Source: Colwellia sp. (GTDB lineage: Bacteria > Pseudomonadota > Gammaproteobacteria > Enterobacterales > Alteromonadaceae). Taken from it: DNA of 64,000 bases. Shown one piece after another: positions 28,983 through 38,578 of this stretch. Under the pieces are notes generated by a model. That model saw nothing but the letters and a program-made list of their open reading frames with translations. It had not been told where the DNA came from and searched no databases. Position 1 is the first letter of the stretch. Each line of letters opens with the position of its first letter. A program made the position numbers and the translations under genes. The DNA lies in the NCBI GenBank assembly GCA_013215295.1, contig JABSOZ010000011.1, positions 1 through 64,000 of the forward strand, written 5' to 3'.

Positions 28983-30374
28983 ATGATAATGAAATGGCGA
29001 GAATTAATGTTTGAAGATAAGTTACTTAGGGTCGCGTTGATTATTGCCCTAGTTCCTACCTTTTGTTTTTTTACTTTATTGTATTTCTTTGACATATCTT
29101 TATACCTGAAGATTCTTATTGTGTTTTTCACTTTGGTTGGCGAAATTTATGGCGCCTTTTTTATACGGGCTAAAGTCGTTTCTCAGCTACACACCTCAAC
29201 AAACTTAATGGAAGCTATGATTGCCGGCGATTATTCTATGCGCGCTCGAGCACATAACGTTGACGGCGCTTTAGGCGAATTTAGCCTTTTAATTAATTCA
29301 TTGGCTGAAACATTAACCCAACATCGATTGATCACCCGAGAACATCAAATTCTGTTAGGCACAATAACCAGTCAAATTGATGTCGCTATTATTGCTCTCA
29401 ATAGTGATGACAAAATCACCTTAATGAATCCTGCTGCAGAAAAACTATTTCAATGCCGATTTGAACAACGCCAAGGTGCACCTATTAAGGTATTAGGCTT
29501 ACAAGAAGTAGCACAAGGTTCTTTTCGTAAAGTAGTAGAATTTGAGTTAAAACATAATAAGAAAAAAGTCTATTTGCATACCGATGAATACTTTGACCAT
29601 GGCATAAAACATCAACTTATTTTTATTACTGATATTCAACACTTATTGCAAGAAGAAGAACGACAAGCATGGCAACGATTATTAAGAGTACTTAGCCATG
29701 AAATAAACAACTCTCTTGCCCCTATTGCCTCAATCAGTGAAACCTTGTCCAATCTAGTGGCTAAAAAGATTGCACCTAGTGCAGAGAATATTCACCAAGA
29801 GGGTGACCATGAAAGTGATAGCAGCAATGACGAAAATTTAAATGAAAATCTGATCATGGGTTTGGGTGTTATAAAAGAATGCTCTCATTCACTCAATACC
29901 TTTATTGGGCAATACCAAGAGTTATATAAATTACCAAAACCTAATAAATCGCCCTTCTCGTTAACCAAACTACTTAATACCTGTGCGGGTTTATTTACAG
30001 ATAATTCGATTGAATGCCCGAATAAAGACTTAACTCTTTATGCAGATCAAACTCAACTGCAGCAGGTATTAGTCAATTTATTAAAAAACGCCATTGATGC
30101 TCAACAAGACAATGCTCACGATACTATTATAATAAGATGGCAAGCCAGTGACGGCCAACTTGCCATAGAAATTATTGATAATGGAACGGGAATTAATAAT
30201 ATGGACAATATTTTTGTGCCATTCTACACCACTAAAAAACATGGCAGTGGTATAGGCTTAGTTTTAAGCAGGCAAATTATCACCAATCACAACGGTGAAT
30301 TGTCGTTGAAAAACCGCTTAGATTCACAAGGTGTGATCGCTAAAATTTTATTGCCTCATGCCACCGATATGTAA
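28983..30374 (+). CDS. Sensor histidine kinase (NtrB-like), partner of the preceding regulator
   Basis: 463 aa; TM segments, PAS-like, LSHEINNSLAPIASISETL H-box, GTGINNMDNIFVPFYTTKKHGSGIGL G-boxes. Confidence 0.92.
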   Translation: MIMKWRELMFEDKLLRVALIIALVPTFCFFTLLYFFDISLYLKILIVFFTLVGEIYGAFFIRAKVVSQLHTSTNLMEAMIAGDYSMRARAHNVDGALGEFSLLINSLAETLTQHRLITREHQILLGTITSQIDVAIIALNSDDKITLMNPAAEKLFQCRFEQRQGAPIKVLGLQEVAQGSFRKVVEFELKHNKKKVYLHTDEYFDHGIKHQLIFITDIQHLLQEEERQAWQRLLRVLSHEINNSLAPIASISETLSNLVAKKIAPSAENIHQEGDHESDSSNDENLNENLIMGLGVIKECSHSLNTFIGQYQELYKLPKPNKSPFSLTKLLNTCAGLFTDNSIECPNKDLTLYADQTQLQQVLVNLLKNAIDAQQDNAHDTIIIRWQASDGQLAIEIIDNGTGINNMDNIFVPFYTTKKHGSGIGLVLSRQIITNHNGELSLKNRLDSQGVIAKILLPHATDM

Positions 30375-30397
30375 AGGTAAAAGACGAGTATTATCTG

Positions 30398-31279
30398 TTG
30401 AACATAAATCATATAAAAATAATAGCGGCAACAACCTTTGCCCTTTTAGCCTTTGCGGCTAACTCAGTGTTATGTCGACTAGCATTGGGAGATAATACGA
30501 TTGACCCAAGCAGCTTTACGATTATACGCCTCTTTTCTGGCATCATTATATTGATGGCTGTAATGCAATTAAAGGACAAATCATTTGATGAAAAATTGAA
30601 ACCCAAGGGAAGCTGGTTAGCTGCAAGTATGTTATTTATTTATGCTATAGCTTTTTCATTTGGATATGTTTCATTGGATACCGGCACTGGCGCATTAATC
30701 CTCTTTGGTGCTGTTCAAATAACCATGATTATGGCGAGCCTAACTTCAGGCAATAAACTTCACTTTTCTGAATGGTTAGGGTTACTTATTGCTTTTTCAG
30801 GCTTTGTTTATTTAATTATTCCTGACTTAGTTACACCGTCATTTATCGGTTTCATTCTCATGACTATTTCAGGAATGGCCTGGGGGTTTTATACGCTTTT
30901 AGGGAGAACATCAAAAAACCCACTTAGTGACACCGCTTATAATTTCCTACGTACCTCCCCTTTCCTTTTAATCCTGATTTTATTTGGACTTAACGATATT
31001 CACCTAACGTATGTAGGAGTTATGTTAGCCGTATTGTCGGGTGCAATAGCTTCTGGAATAGGCTACTTTGTTTGGTATATCGCACTAAAAGGACTCTCTG
31101 TCACACAAGCTGCCGTTGTTCAGTTGTTCGTACCAATCATTGCGGCTACTGGAGGCGTTGTTTTTACCAACGAGCTTATTACTCTGCGCTTAATTGAGTC
31201 TTCAGCATTAGTCTTAGGGGGTATTTTAACGGTAATTTTGGGGAAATACTATTTTGTTCATTTAGCCTCAAAAAAGTAA
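30398..31279 (+). CDS. EamA/DMT-family transporter
   Basis: 293 aa, about 10 hydrophobic segments; TTG start; ...SGMAWGFYTLLGR... typical of EamA. Confidence 0.85.
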   Translation: MNINHIKIIAATTFALLAFAANSVLCRLALGDNTIDPSSFTIIRLFSGIIILMAVMQLKDKSFDEKLKPKGSWLAASMLFIYAIAFSFGYVSLDTGTGALILFGAVQITMIMASLTSGNKLHFSEWLGLLIAFSGFVYLIIPDLVTPSFIGFILMTISGMAWGFYTLLGRTSKNPLSDTAYNFLRTSPFLLILILFGLNDIHLTYVGVMLAVLSGAIASGIGYFVWYIALKGLSVTQAAVVQLFVPIIAATGGVVFTNELITLRLIESSALVLGGILTVILGKYYFVHLASKK

Positions 31280-31301
31280 TTAATGGTTTAATTTGAACCG
31301 A

Positions 31302-31784
31302 TCATTTTTTATTCGCTAGTTTTTTTTTATCGACAATTTTATTAAGATAACGATCAATATTACTTTTAGCGGCAGCCGTTAAACCTCCTTTTCCATGCTG
31401 ATCTTTTAATAAGGACTCAACTTGGGAAAACAATTGATCTACATTCATTTCAGGCTTATTTTTTTGACTACCTAATTTATTTGAATTTCCAGCGACCTTA
31501 TTATGATCGCCAAACAAGTTTAACCACGAATCACTCTGATGACCAAAATCCATTAATTTGTGAAAATAGCTTTTGGAAAGAGGTTTTCCGAATAAAATAT
31601 CAACAAGACCACATATCATTGCTACTGGGCTTAAGAACAAATCACGAATGGCATCTATCGCTAATTTAATTTGAAAAATGAGCATGTCCCGAATCAATGA
31701 CCAACGGGGTAAATCAGGTTCCTGCATCCATTTTCTCGCTTCAATATCTATAAATTTAGTTTTCCTATTAAAGCATTTTTTCAC
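31302..31784 (-). CDS. Conserved hypothetical protein
   Basis: 160-aa ORF, one amphipathic/hydrophobic segment; no family recognised. Confidence 0.6.
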   Translation of the reverse strand: MKKCFNRKTKFIDIEARKWMQEPDLPRWSLIRDMLIFQIKLAIDAIRDLFLSPVAMICGLVDILFGKPLSKSYFHKLMDFGHQSDSWLNLFGDHNKVAGNSNKLGSQKNKPEMNVDQLFSQVESLLKDQHGKGGLTAAAKSNIDRYLNKIVDKKKLANKK

Positions 31785-32120
31785 AGTGGAGTAAGCCTAA
31801 ATATTACCCAATTTCTTATGTGTAATATATTTAAAGTGCAAATTAACTTAGACCTTAACTTAGACCTGAGCAACACGAAGCTAATAATAAAATCCACATA
31901 TTGTGATCAGGAAAAATAAAAACGCTTATCCCAATATATATAATTAAAACTTCGGTTAATCACACCCCTTTCAATGTTTGATTATCACCAACTAATCTAT
32001 TGAAAACAAACGAAATCATCAAAAAATCATCAGAAAATAGAGAAGACATCACCGCTTACATATTGTTATCTATTCGGCTTCCCGTAAAAATGCGTTTCTC
32101 CTCATTAATCAGGAACAAAG

Positions 32121-32243
32121 ATGAAAAGAATTACATTGCAACAATCAAGTTTACGCTTATTAACCGCGCCTTCAATGACACAGGCCAATACCATTAATCA
32201 AAGACTAAAGTACGGTAATAGACGTGCCTATAGTTGCTACTAA
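32121..32243 (+). CDS. Candidate small protein/peptide (40 aa) MKRITLQQSSLRLLTAPSMTQANTINQRLKYGNRRAYSCY
   Basis: Translated by hand; ATG preceded by AGGAAcaaag (SD-like), stop TAA 29 nt before the next ORF; not in ORF track because of its length. Confidence 0.45.
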   Translation: MKRITLQQSSLRLLTAPSMTQANTINQRLKYGNRRAYSCY

Positions 32244-32271
32244 AAGTTTATTTTCACATCTAAAATTATAA

Positions 32272-33546
32272 GTGGGGTTGGATAGAATGGACCGAAAAAT
32301 TGAGAAGAAAATGTTTATCTCTTTAAAAAACAAATCAATGTTTAAAGTGCTAACGGCTGTTGTTTTCACGATTGTCATTAGCACTTACCTTATTGCCGCG
32401 CCCGAAGGACAGAGCCTGAAAATTGACATAAAAAGGTTGGTTGTCAGTGAGGTTAGAGAAGGAGAGTTTCAAGAGTTTTTACCCGTTAGGGGAACCATCT
32501 CGCCAAAAAGGGTGATCTATCTTGATGCTATTGAAGGTGGACGGGTCGAGCAGATATTCCTTGAAGAAGGGGTGATGCTAAAAGCCGGCGATAAAATTCT
32601 TGAATTAAGTAACTCTACTTTGCAACTTAATGTGCTGGCACGTGAAGCCGATGTGTCTGAACAGATTAACAATCTGCGTAATACCCGTTTGGCAATGGAA
32701 CGTAGCCGATTAGCCAAGAAAACCGACTTAATCGAAATTGAATATCGGATCAAAGGTCTTAAAAGAAACTTAGGCAAGAGCAAAAACTTGCTAGCCAAAA
32801 ATCTTATATCGCAAGATAGCTTTGATCAAATCAAAGACGAATTTGATTATTTTCACGCGCGTCGTGATGTGGTCAAAGAGAGTCAACTCAAAGAATTGGC
32901 GCTACAGGTGGAACAAATTAAACAACTCGAACTTACCGTAAAAATGTTGCAGAGCAATTTGGAGATCTCACGTAAAAGTTTGGACAACCTTAAATTGGTA
33001 GCCCCCATTGATGGCCAACTAACGTTTTTGGATGCTGAGTTGGGTGAATCCATGCCTGCTGGACAGCGTTTGGGGCAAATTGATGTGCTGAATAATTTCA
33101 AAGTCACTACTTTAGTTGATGAGTTCTATATCAACCGTGTGGCCAGAGACCAGATAGGTAGTTACACCTTGTCTGGTGAAAGTTTGCGATTGAGAGTAGT
33201 TAAAGTTTACCCCGGCGTGACCAATGGCCAATTTGAAGTTGATTGGACTTTTGTCGGTGAGCCGCCTAAAAAAATTCGCCGAGGTCAAACACTTCAGATC
33301 AGACTTGAGTTAGGTGATTCGAATAAATCTCTAGTCGTCGACACCGGGGGATTTTATCAGGATACCGGTGGTAGTTGGGCATTTGTCGTGGATGAAGATG
33401 GCAAAGGTGCGACCAAGCGCAAGGTCAGTTTTGGCAAACGTAATGCCGATGTGCTGGAAGTGTCGTCGGGATTAGTGATCGGCGAAAGGATTATTAGCTC
33501 CAGTTATGGGAACTATTCGAAAATGCATCGACTTGTTTTTCTGTAG
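32272..33546 (+). CDS. HlyD-family efflux periplasmic adaptor subunit
   Basis: 424 aa; N-terminal TM; IFLEEGVMLKAGDKILELSNSTLQLNVL and LDNLKLVAPIDGQLTFLDAELGE. Confidence 0.88.
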   Translation: MGLDRMDRKIEKKMFISLKNKSMFKVLTAVVFTIVISTYLIAAPEGQSLKIDIKRLVVSEVREGEFQEFLPVRGTISPKRVIYLDAIEGGRVEQIFLEEGVMLKAGDKILELSNSTLQLNVLAREADVSEQINNLRNTRLAMERSRLAKKTDLIEIEYRIKGLKRNLGKSKNLLAKNLISQDSFDQIKDEFDYFHARRDVVKESQLKELALQVEQIKQLELTVKMLQSNLEISRKSLDNLKLVAPIDGQLTFLDAELGESMPAGQRLGQIDVLNNFKVTTLVDEFYINRVARDQIGSYTLSGESLRLRVVKVYPGVTNGQFEVDWTFVGEPPKKIRRGQTLQIRLELGDSNKSLVVDTGGFYQDTGGSWAFVVDEDGKGATKRKVSFGKRNADVLEVSSGLVIGERIISSSYGNYSKMHRLVFL

Positions 33547-33677
33547 CTAACCTAGTGGTGGCTTGAGTGTTCATTGAACTGAAGCCATTGTTATCTTCGT
33601 ATTTTAGTCGATTGGCAAAGTGCAGAATGTGTTTGCCAACGAGTCAATATTACAAAAATTATTAGGAGTATTATAAA

Positions 33678-34415
33678 ATGTTGAAATTTAAAAACCTTTG
33701 TAAGTTTTATCAGACAGACAGTGTTGAAACAGTGGCCATTGATAATATGAGCATAACCATTAACAAAGGCGAGTTCGTTTCTGTAATGGGTCCGTCTGGT
33801 TGTGGTAAATCAACTTTTCTTAACATTGTTGGCATGTTGGATAATCCAACCAGCGGTGAATATACGTTTCTTGACAAGGAAGTATCCAGTCTTAACGAAA
33901 GAGGCTTGGCAAACATTCGCAAACAACACTTGGGCTTCATTTTCCAGAGCTTCAACCTCATTGATGAATTGTCAGTTTGGGACAATATTGAATTGCCGTT
34001 GATTTATCAAAATGTGCCTGCCGCCGAGCGAAAGTCTAGGGTTACAGCGGTTTTGGCAAAAGTCGATATCGCTCATCGCGGCGAGCATATGCCACAACAA
34101 TTATCGGGTGGTCAACAACAACGTGTTGCTGTTGCCAGAGCTTTAGTTTCAGAGCCGGAATTGATTCTTGCCGATGAACCCACCGGTAATCTCGATTCTA
34201 AAAATGGCCATGATGTCATGACATTGTTGCAAAAATTAAACGCCGAAGGTTCAACGATTGTCATGGTGACTCACTCCCAAGCCCATGCCCAATATGGCAG
34301 TCGTATCATTAATTTACTTGATGGCAAAATACTGAGTGATCACCAGATTGAAAGTGCAGATGAACTCCATCAGTTAAAGGTTCATGGCAAAGCTAGGGAG
34401 ACTCAAAGTGTTTAG
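33678..34415 (+). CDS. ABC transporter ATP-binding protein (MacB/LolD type)
   Basis: [37 protein letters not shown]. Confidence 0.95.
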   Translation: MLKFKNLCKFYQTDSVETVAIDNMSITINKGEFVSVMGPSGCGKSTFLNIVGMLDNPTSGEYTFLDKEVSSLNERGLANIRKQHLGFIFQSFNLIDELSVWDNIELPLIYQNVPAAERKSRVTAVLAKVDIAHRGEHMPQQLSGGQQQRVAVARALVSEPELILADEPTGNLDSKNGHDVMTLLQKLNAEGSTIVMVTHSQAHAQYGSRIINLLDGKILSDHQIESADELHQLKVHGKARETQSV

Positions 34416-36831
34416 AAATTATTTAATGACAGCGCTGCGTAATTTTTTCAATAACCCGTTAAGCAGTATCATTAATTTGTTTGGCTTAATCATCGGCTTT
34501 ACCTGTTTCATCTTGATTACTTTGTATATTAATTTTGAAACCAGTTATGACAAGGGGTTTAGTAAAGCAGATTCGATTTATCGCTTGGATCATATTCAAA
34601 CATCTGCTGAGTTAGCAATTACGCCTTATATCATGGCTGAAACTTTTAAAGAAAAATTCACTGAAATTGACGCCTTTGTTCGTATTATTCAATGGAAAGA
34701 AACACTCAAACGTGAAAACAATGATGCATTTAATGAATTAACTTATTTTGCTGATGAAAATCTGTTTGAACTGTTCGACTTTCCTTTTGTTTCAGGGGAT
34801 CCCCTGAGCGCTTTAAGTGCCCCGAGCAATATTGTTTTGAGCGAAGAGAAAGCAATAAAGCTCTTCGGTAACACCAATGTGCTGGGTCAGGTTTTGCGTA
34901 TTCGCGGTCATGATTTTAAAGTGACAGGGGTGATTTCTTCAAATTTTGGGCCTTCCACTTTACCCCTGGATATTATTTTACCGCTTAAAGCGGCAGTCAT
35001 TTTACGTCCTGGATTTGCCAAGGGCTTTACCACCACTTGGAATGGTGCTTCGGTCAGATCTTATGTGACGCTCAAGCCAGATACTGATGTTGAGAGCTTT
35101 ACCCAACGGGCTAGCCAATATGCAGATGAACGTGGAAAAGTCACCTCACCAGACAGATCTTATGGTGTAAAGACCATAAGGTTACTCGACATTCACCTGC
35201 ATGCCACCAGCCGTCGCGGGTTAATCCCCAATGGCAGTATCACCGCCGTTTATTCTTTTTCGGCCATTGCGGTATTAATTTTGTTCTTGGCGTGTATAAA
35301 CTTCATGAATTTATCTACGGCCAGAGCCACCCAAAGAGCCAAAGAAGTTGGGGTCAGAAAATCTCTCGGTGCCTATAACAGTCAGTTAGTGGTGCAATTT
35401 ATTGGCGAATCTGTCTTTTTTTCAACCATCTCATTTGTGTTCTCGTTGGCTTTAGTGACACTGCTGTTTCCTTATTTCATTAATTTACTGGGCGTTGATA
35501 TGCCGTTTGTGCTGTTTGATGGCTTACTGGTAGTCGGCTTGTTGTTATTGGCTATCTTGGTGGGGGCGATTGCTGGTAGTTATCCTGCCTTTTACCTTTG
35601 TGCGTTCAAACCGGCATTGGTACTAAAAGGTAACGTCAGTCGTGGTAATTCAGGGATTATATTGCGTAAAAGTCTGGTTATACTGCAGTTCTCTATCGCT
35701 TCTGTGTTGATCATCGCCACTGCTGTTGTGTCTGCTCAAATGCAGTTGGCCAAAAGTATTGATCTGGGTTATGAGCGAAACAACCTGATTATTTTGAACA
35801 AAGTAGCTGAGTCTTTTGATGCGCTATCCAACCAATTATTGAGCAGCCCAGATATCGAGTCTGTGGTGATGTCTCACGTTGTACCTACGGAGGCGCCAAG
35901 AAGCACCACACTTACTCGCATGATTAATGAACAAGGCGAAGAAACCCGTGTTGATACGGACAACAACTTTGTCGGTTATGGTTTTTTCAAAACTTATGGG
36001 ATTAAATTGATTTCAGGTAGAGTATTCAGCGAAGCGTTTGCCCAAGATATTTTTGTCGATAATGAAGACGAGGCACTCATCAAGGGTAATATCATTGTCA
36101 CCGAGGAAATGGTCAGAGGTTTAGGGTTGACACCGCAAAATATTTTGGGTGTGTTTTTGTCAATGGGGTCCAGTAATTCAACGCAAAAGCACAAGGTTGT
36201 TGGTGTAGTGAACAGCAGTTATTACAAATCGATCCGTACGCCGATGAAGGCGATGGTTTATTATAACTACCTTAACAAAACAGCCGAATGGAAAATGCCA
36301 AGAACGACAGTTAAAATTAGGGATGGGGCACTGTTGAACGGTTTACGTCACATTGATCGCACTTGGAAACAAGTGAACCCAGGCATACCAATCAGTCGAA
36401 CCTTCCTCGATGATAATTATAACGCTTTGTATCAAAATGAAGAAAAGCAATCGAATATGCTGAATGTATTTTCGGTGCTGGCCATTATGATCACATGCTT
36501 GGGCTTATTTGGTTTGGCTTCGTTTACTACACAGCGCAGAAACAAAGAAATTGGCATTCGCAAAGTGCTTGGTGCCAGTGTATGGCAAATTAGTCGTCTA
36601 ATAACCGGTGAATTTACCCGTCTAGTTATTATTGCAAACGTTTTAGCATGGCCATTTGCCTATTACTTTATGAATGATTGGCTACAGTCTTTCGCCAATC
36701 GCATTGACTTGAACCCATTGATGTTTTTGCTTAGTGCGGTGCTAACCATAGCAGTATCGTGGTTAACCGTTGGCGGCTTAGCTTATAAAGCGGCAATGAC
36801 AAAACCGGTCAATTCATTACGCTGTGAGTAA
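34408..36831 (+). CDS. FtsX-like/MacB-type ABC permease
   Basis: GTG start at 34408 (VFRNYLMTALRNFFNNPLSSIINLFGLIIGFTCFILI) overlaps the ATPase stop by 8 nt; RAKEVGVRKSLGAYNSQLVVQF, RNKEIGIRKVLGASVWQISRL. Confidence 0.92.
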   Translation: MFRNYLMTALRNFFNNPLSSIINLFGLIIGFTCFILITLYINFETSYDKGFSKADSIYRLDHIQTSAELAITPYIMAETFKEKFTEIDAFVRIIQWKETLKRENNDAFNELTYFADENLFELFDFPFVSGDPLSALSAPSNIVLSEEKAIKLFGNTNVLGQVLRIRGHDFKVTGVISSNFGPSTLPLDIILPLKAAVILRPGFAKGFTTTWNGASVRSYVTLKPDTDVESFTQRASQYADERGKVTSPDRSYGVKTIRLLDIHLHATSRRGLIPNGSITAVYSFSAIAVLILFLACINFMNLSTARATQRAKEVGVRKSLGAYNSQLVVQFIGESVFFSTISFVFSLALVTLLFPYFINLLGVDMPFVLFDGLLVVGLLLLAILVGAIAGSYPAFYLCAFKPALVLKGNVSRGNSGIILRKSLVILQFSIASVLIIATAVVSAQMQLAKSIDLGYERNNLIILNKVAESFDALSNQLLSSPDIESVVMSHVVPTEAPRSTTLTRMINEQGEETRVDTDNNFVGYGFFKTYGIKLISGRVFSEAFAQDIFVDNEDEALIKGNIIVTEEMVRGLGLTPQNILGVFLSMGSSNSTQKHKVVGVVNSSYYKSIRTPMKAMVYYNYLNKTAEWKMPRTTVKIRDGALLNGLRHIDRTWKQVNPGIPISRTFLDDNYNALYQNEEKQSNMLNVFSVLAIMITCLGLFGLASFTTQRRNKEIGIRKVLGASVWQISRLITGEFTRLVIIANVLAWPFAYYFMNDWLQSFANRIDLNPLMFLLSAVLTIAVSWLTVGGLAYKAAMTKPVNSLRCE

Positions 36832-36840
36832 TGACAGTTA

Positions 36841-36889
36841 GGCCAGTTGTTAGCACCGTTTTTGGTGAGTGCAACTGGCCTGTTTTTAT
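36841..36889 (+). terminator. Intrinsic terminator after the second export system
   Basis: GGCCAGTTG...CAACTGGCC followed by TGTTTTTAT. Confidence 0.8.
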
Positions 36890-36925
36890 ATTCAGTCTCC
36901 TAAAAATAATCATTAAAGCAGTGCA

Positions 36926-37032
36926 TCAATTCATTATAGATATTAAACTGAGTGACTTATAACCTTCCCTTGCAATGTATTTAGATACTTGAGCGGCTAT
37001 TTCTCTTTCATCTTCAACAACTAAAACTTATA
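36926..37032 (-). pseudogene. Remnant of a response-regulator receiver domain N-terminus
   Basis: Minus-strand translation VLVVEDEREIAAQVSKYIAREGYKSLSLISIMN-stop, preceded in frame by a stop (ATG ATA TAA GTT). Confidence 0.7.
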
Positions 37033-37401
37033 TCATAATTCCATAACCCCTAGTACCTTCCAAGGATAATAGTAAGTTATGTAGCCTTCAGACGTCTATT
37101 GAAAAATATTATAAGCATGAATTTCAGTTCCCATACTTCACTAAACTGGGCTTCTAAGTTCATGGTTAATTTGATGCAATACACTTATCTAAATTGCCCT
37201 TTTCTTATGCTCAATTGCTCACCTAAAGATAATATGCCACATGAACAAAGAAAAAAGTGAGCAGTGCTTTTATCAAACCTACGACTAATTTTCATTGTTA
37301 ATATAGTCATCATTCTGTAGTCGATTCCACATTTATTGCACATTGTTTTGTTAAAGTTTATGCATCGCTTTAGCAAAATAATCCAATAGAGGAATCTTAC
37401 G

Positions 37402-38484
37402 ATGGAAAAAATAACGATGAATTTAATAACCAAGCAACGCCGTGTAAATATGCATAATGATAAAAACAGTCTATTTAAAAATGTTGTTATCATCACCCCT
37501 TTAGTTTTTGCTCTTCAGGCTTGCGGTAGCTCAAGTGAAGATGATATAGACTCTACAGATAATACAGTTACGGAAACCATAACAGATACAACAACCGAAA
37601 CGATTGACATTACTAATGTAATTTTTACTGAACGTAGTGGCGATTGCGCCGATTATACTAATACCTATGAAGCTGAAGTAACTGATATCACTAATGGTAC
37701 AGGCTTTGAAGCCGATGTTGATATTTCCAGTGATGAGAGTACTTGTACATTAGTATCAAATGCCATTCCTAATCATGATTTTAATACCACCGGGCACTTT
37801 GCCAGTACGGTTTCTACTCAATCATTAAGCTACCAAATTGATCGTAATCCAACCTCTGCAGAAAATACCACAGCACTAAGCCAAGGTACCTCCAATGGTT
37901 TAATGTTAAACGGAGTGATTTTAGACTTACTTTCAGCAGGGTGTTATGACCCTAGTAGTTCAGATGCAAGTGACGGGAGTCAAGGTGATGATGAAGGAAT
38001 AACACCCATTGGCTGTGCTGGTACTCATCCATGGTTAGCTGATCCTTTAGGTGTTTTTCATAAATTTGGTGCAGATGAACACAACGCACATACGCAACCC
38101 GATGGTGAATATCATTACCACGGTAGCCCAAATGCGATGTTTGATGATAATCCAGGGAGTGAAGGTTCACCTGTTATAGGGTTTGCTGCAGATGGTTTTC
38201 CTATTTATGGCAGTTATTTTTATGATGCTGCATCTGACACAGTACGTGAAGCTAAGTCTGGTTATACGTTAAAAGCCGCCCGAATTGCAGTCGATGGTTA
38301 TGAAACACCTTCTGGTATTCCAGATGGTAAATACTTGAGCGATTGGGAGTTTACCAATACAGGCGATTTAGACGCTTGTAACGGCATGACTATAAATGGG
38401 CAATATGGATACTACGCGATTAATGAGTACCCATGGGTAATGAGTTGTTTTACTGGAACCGCTAATGCTTCCTTTAATAAATAA
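37402..38484 (+). CDS. YHYH domain-containing putative lipoprotein
   Basis: 360 aa; lipobox LQACGSSSEDD; DGEYHYHGSPNAMF and GSPVIGFAADGFPIYGSYFY. Confidence 0.85.
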   Translation: MEKITMNLITKQRRVNMHNDKNSLFKNVVIITPLVFALQACGSSSEDDIDSTDNTVTETITDTTTETIDITNVIFTERSGDCADYTNTYEAEVTDITNGTGFEADVDISSDESTCTLVSNAIPNHDFNTTGHFASTVSTQSLSYQIDRNPTSAENTTALSQGTSNGLMLNGVILDLLSAGCYDPSSSDASDGSQGDDEGITPIGCAGTHPWLADPLGVFHKFGADEHNAHTQPDGEYHYHGSPNAMFDDNPGSEGSPVIGFAADGFPIYGSYFYDAASDTVREAKSGYTLKAARIAVDGYETPSGIPDGKYLSDWEFTNTGDLDACNGMTINGQYGYYAINEYPWVMSCFTGTANASFNK

Positions 38485-38578
38485 TGAGATTAACTAATTG
38501 ATTGTTCATAGTGGAATGAATATTTATTCTGATATTCATTCCTAATTACTCATGCTTAGGTAACCAAATTTAATAAAT

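Noticed and set aside
32000-32197. ORF 65 aa upstream of the second exporter
   Set aside because: No RBS, different frame from the 32121 ORF, composition not protein-like; the 40-aa ORF is better supported.
32224-32237. GG-N10-GC match (GGTAATAGACGTGC region) before the second HlyD gene as a sigma-54 promoter
   Set aside because: Falls inside the 40-aa ORF and lacks the TGGCAC/TTGC context; chance match likely.
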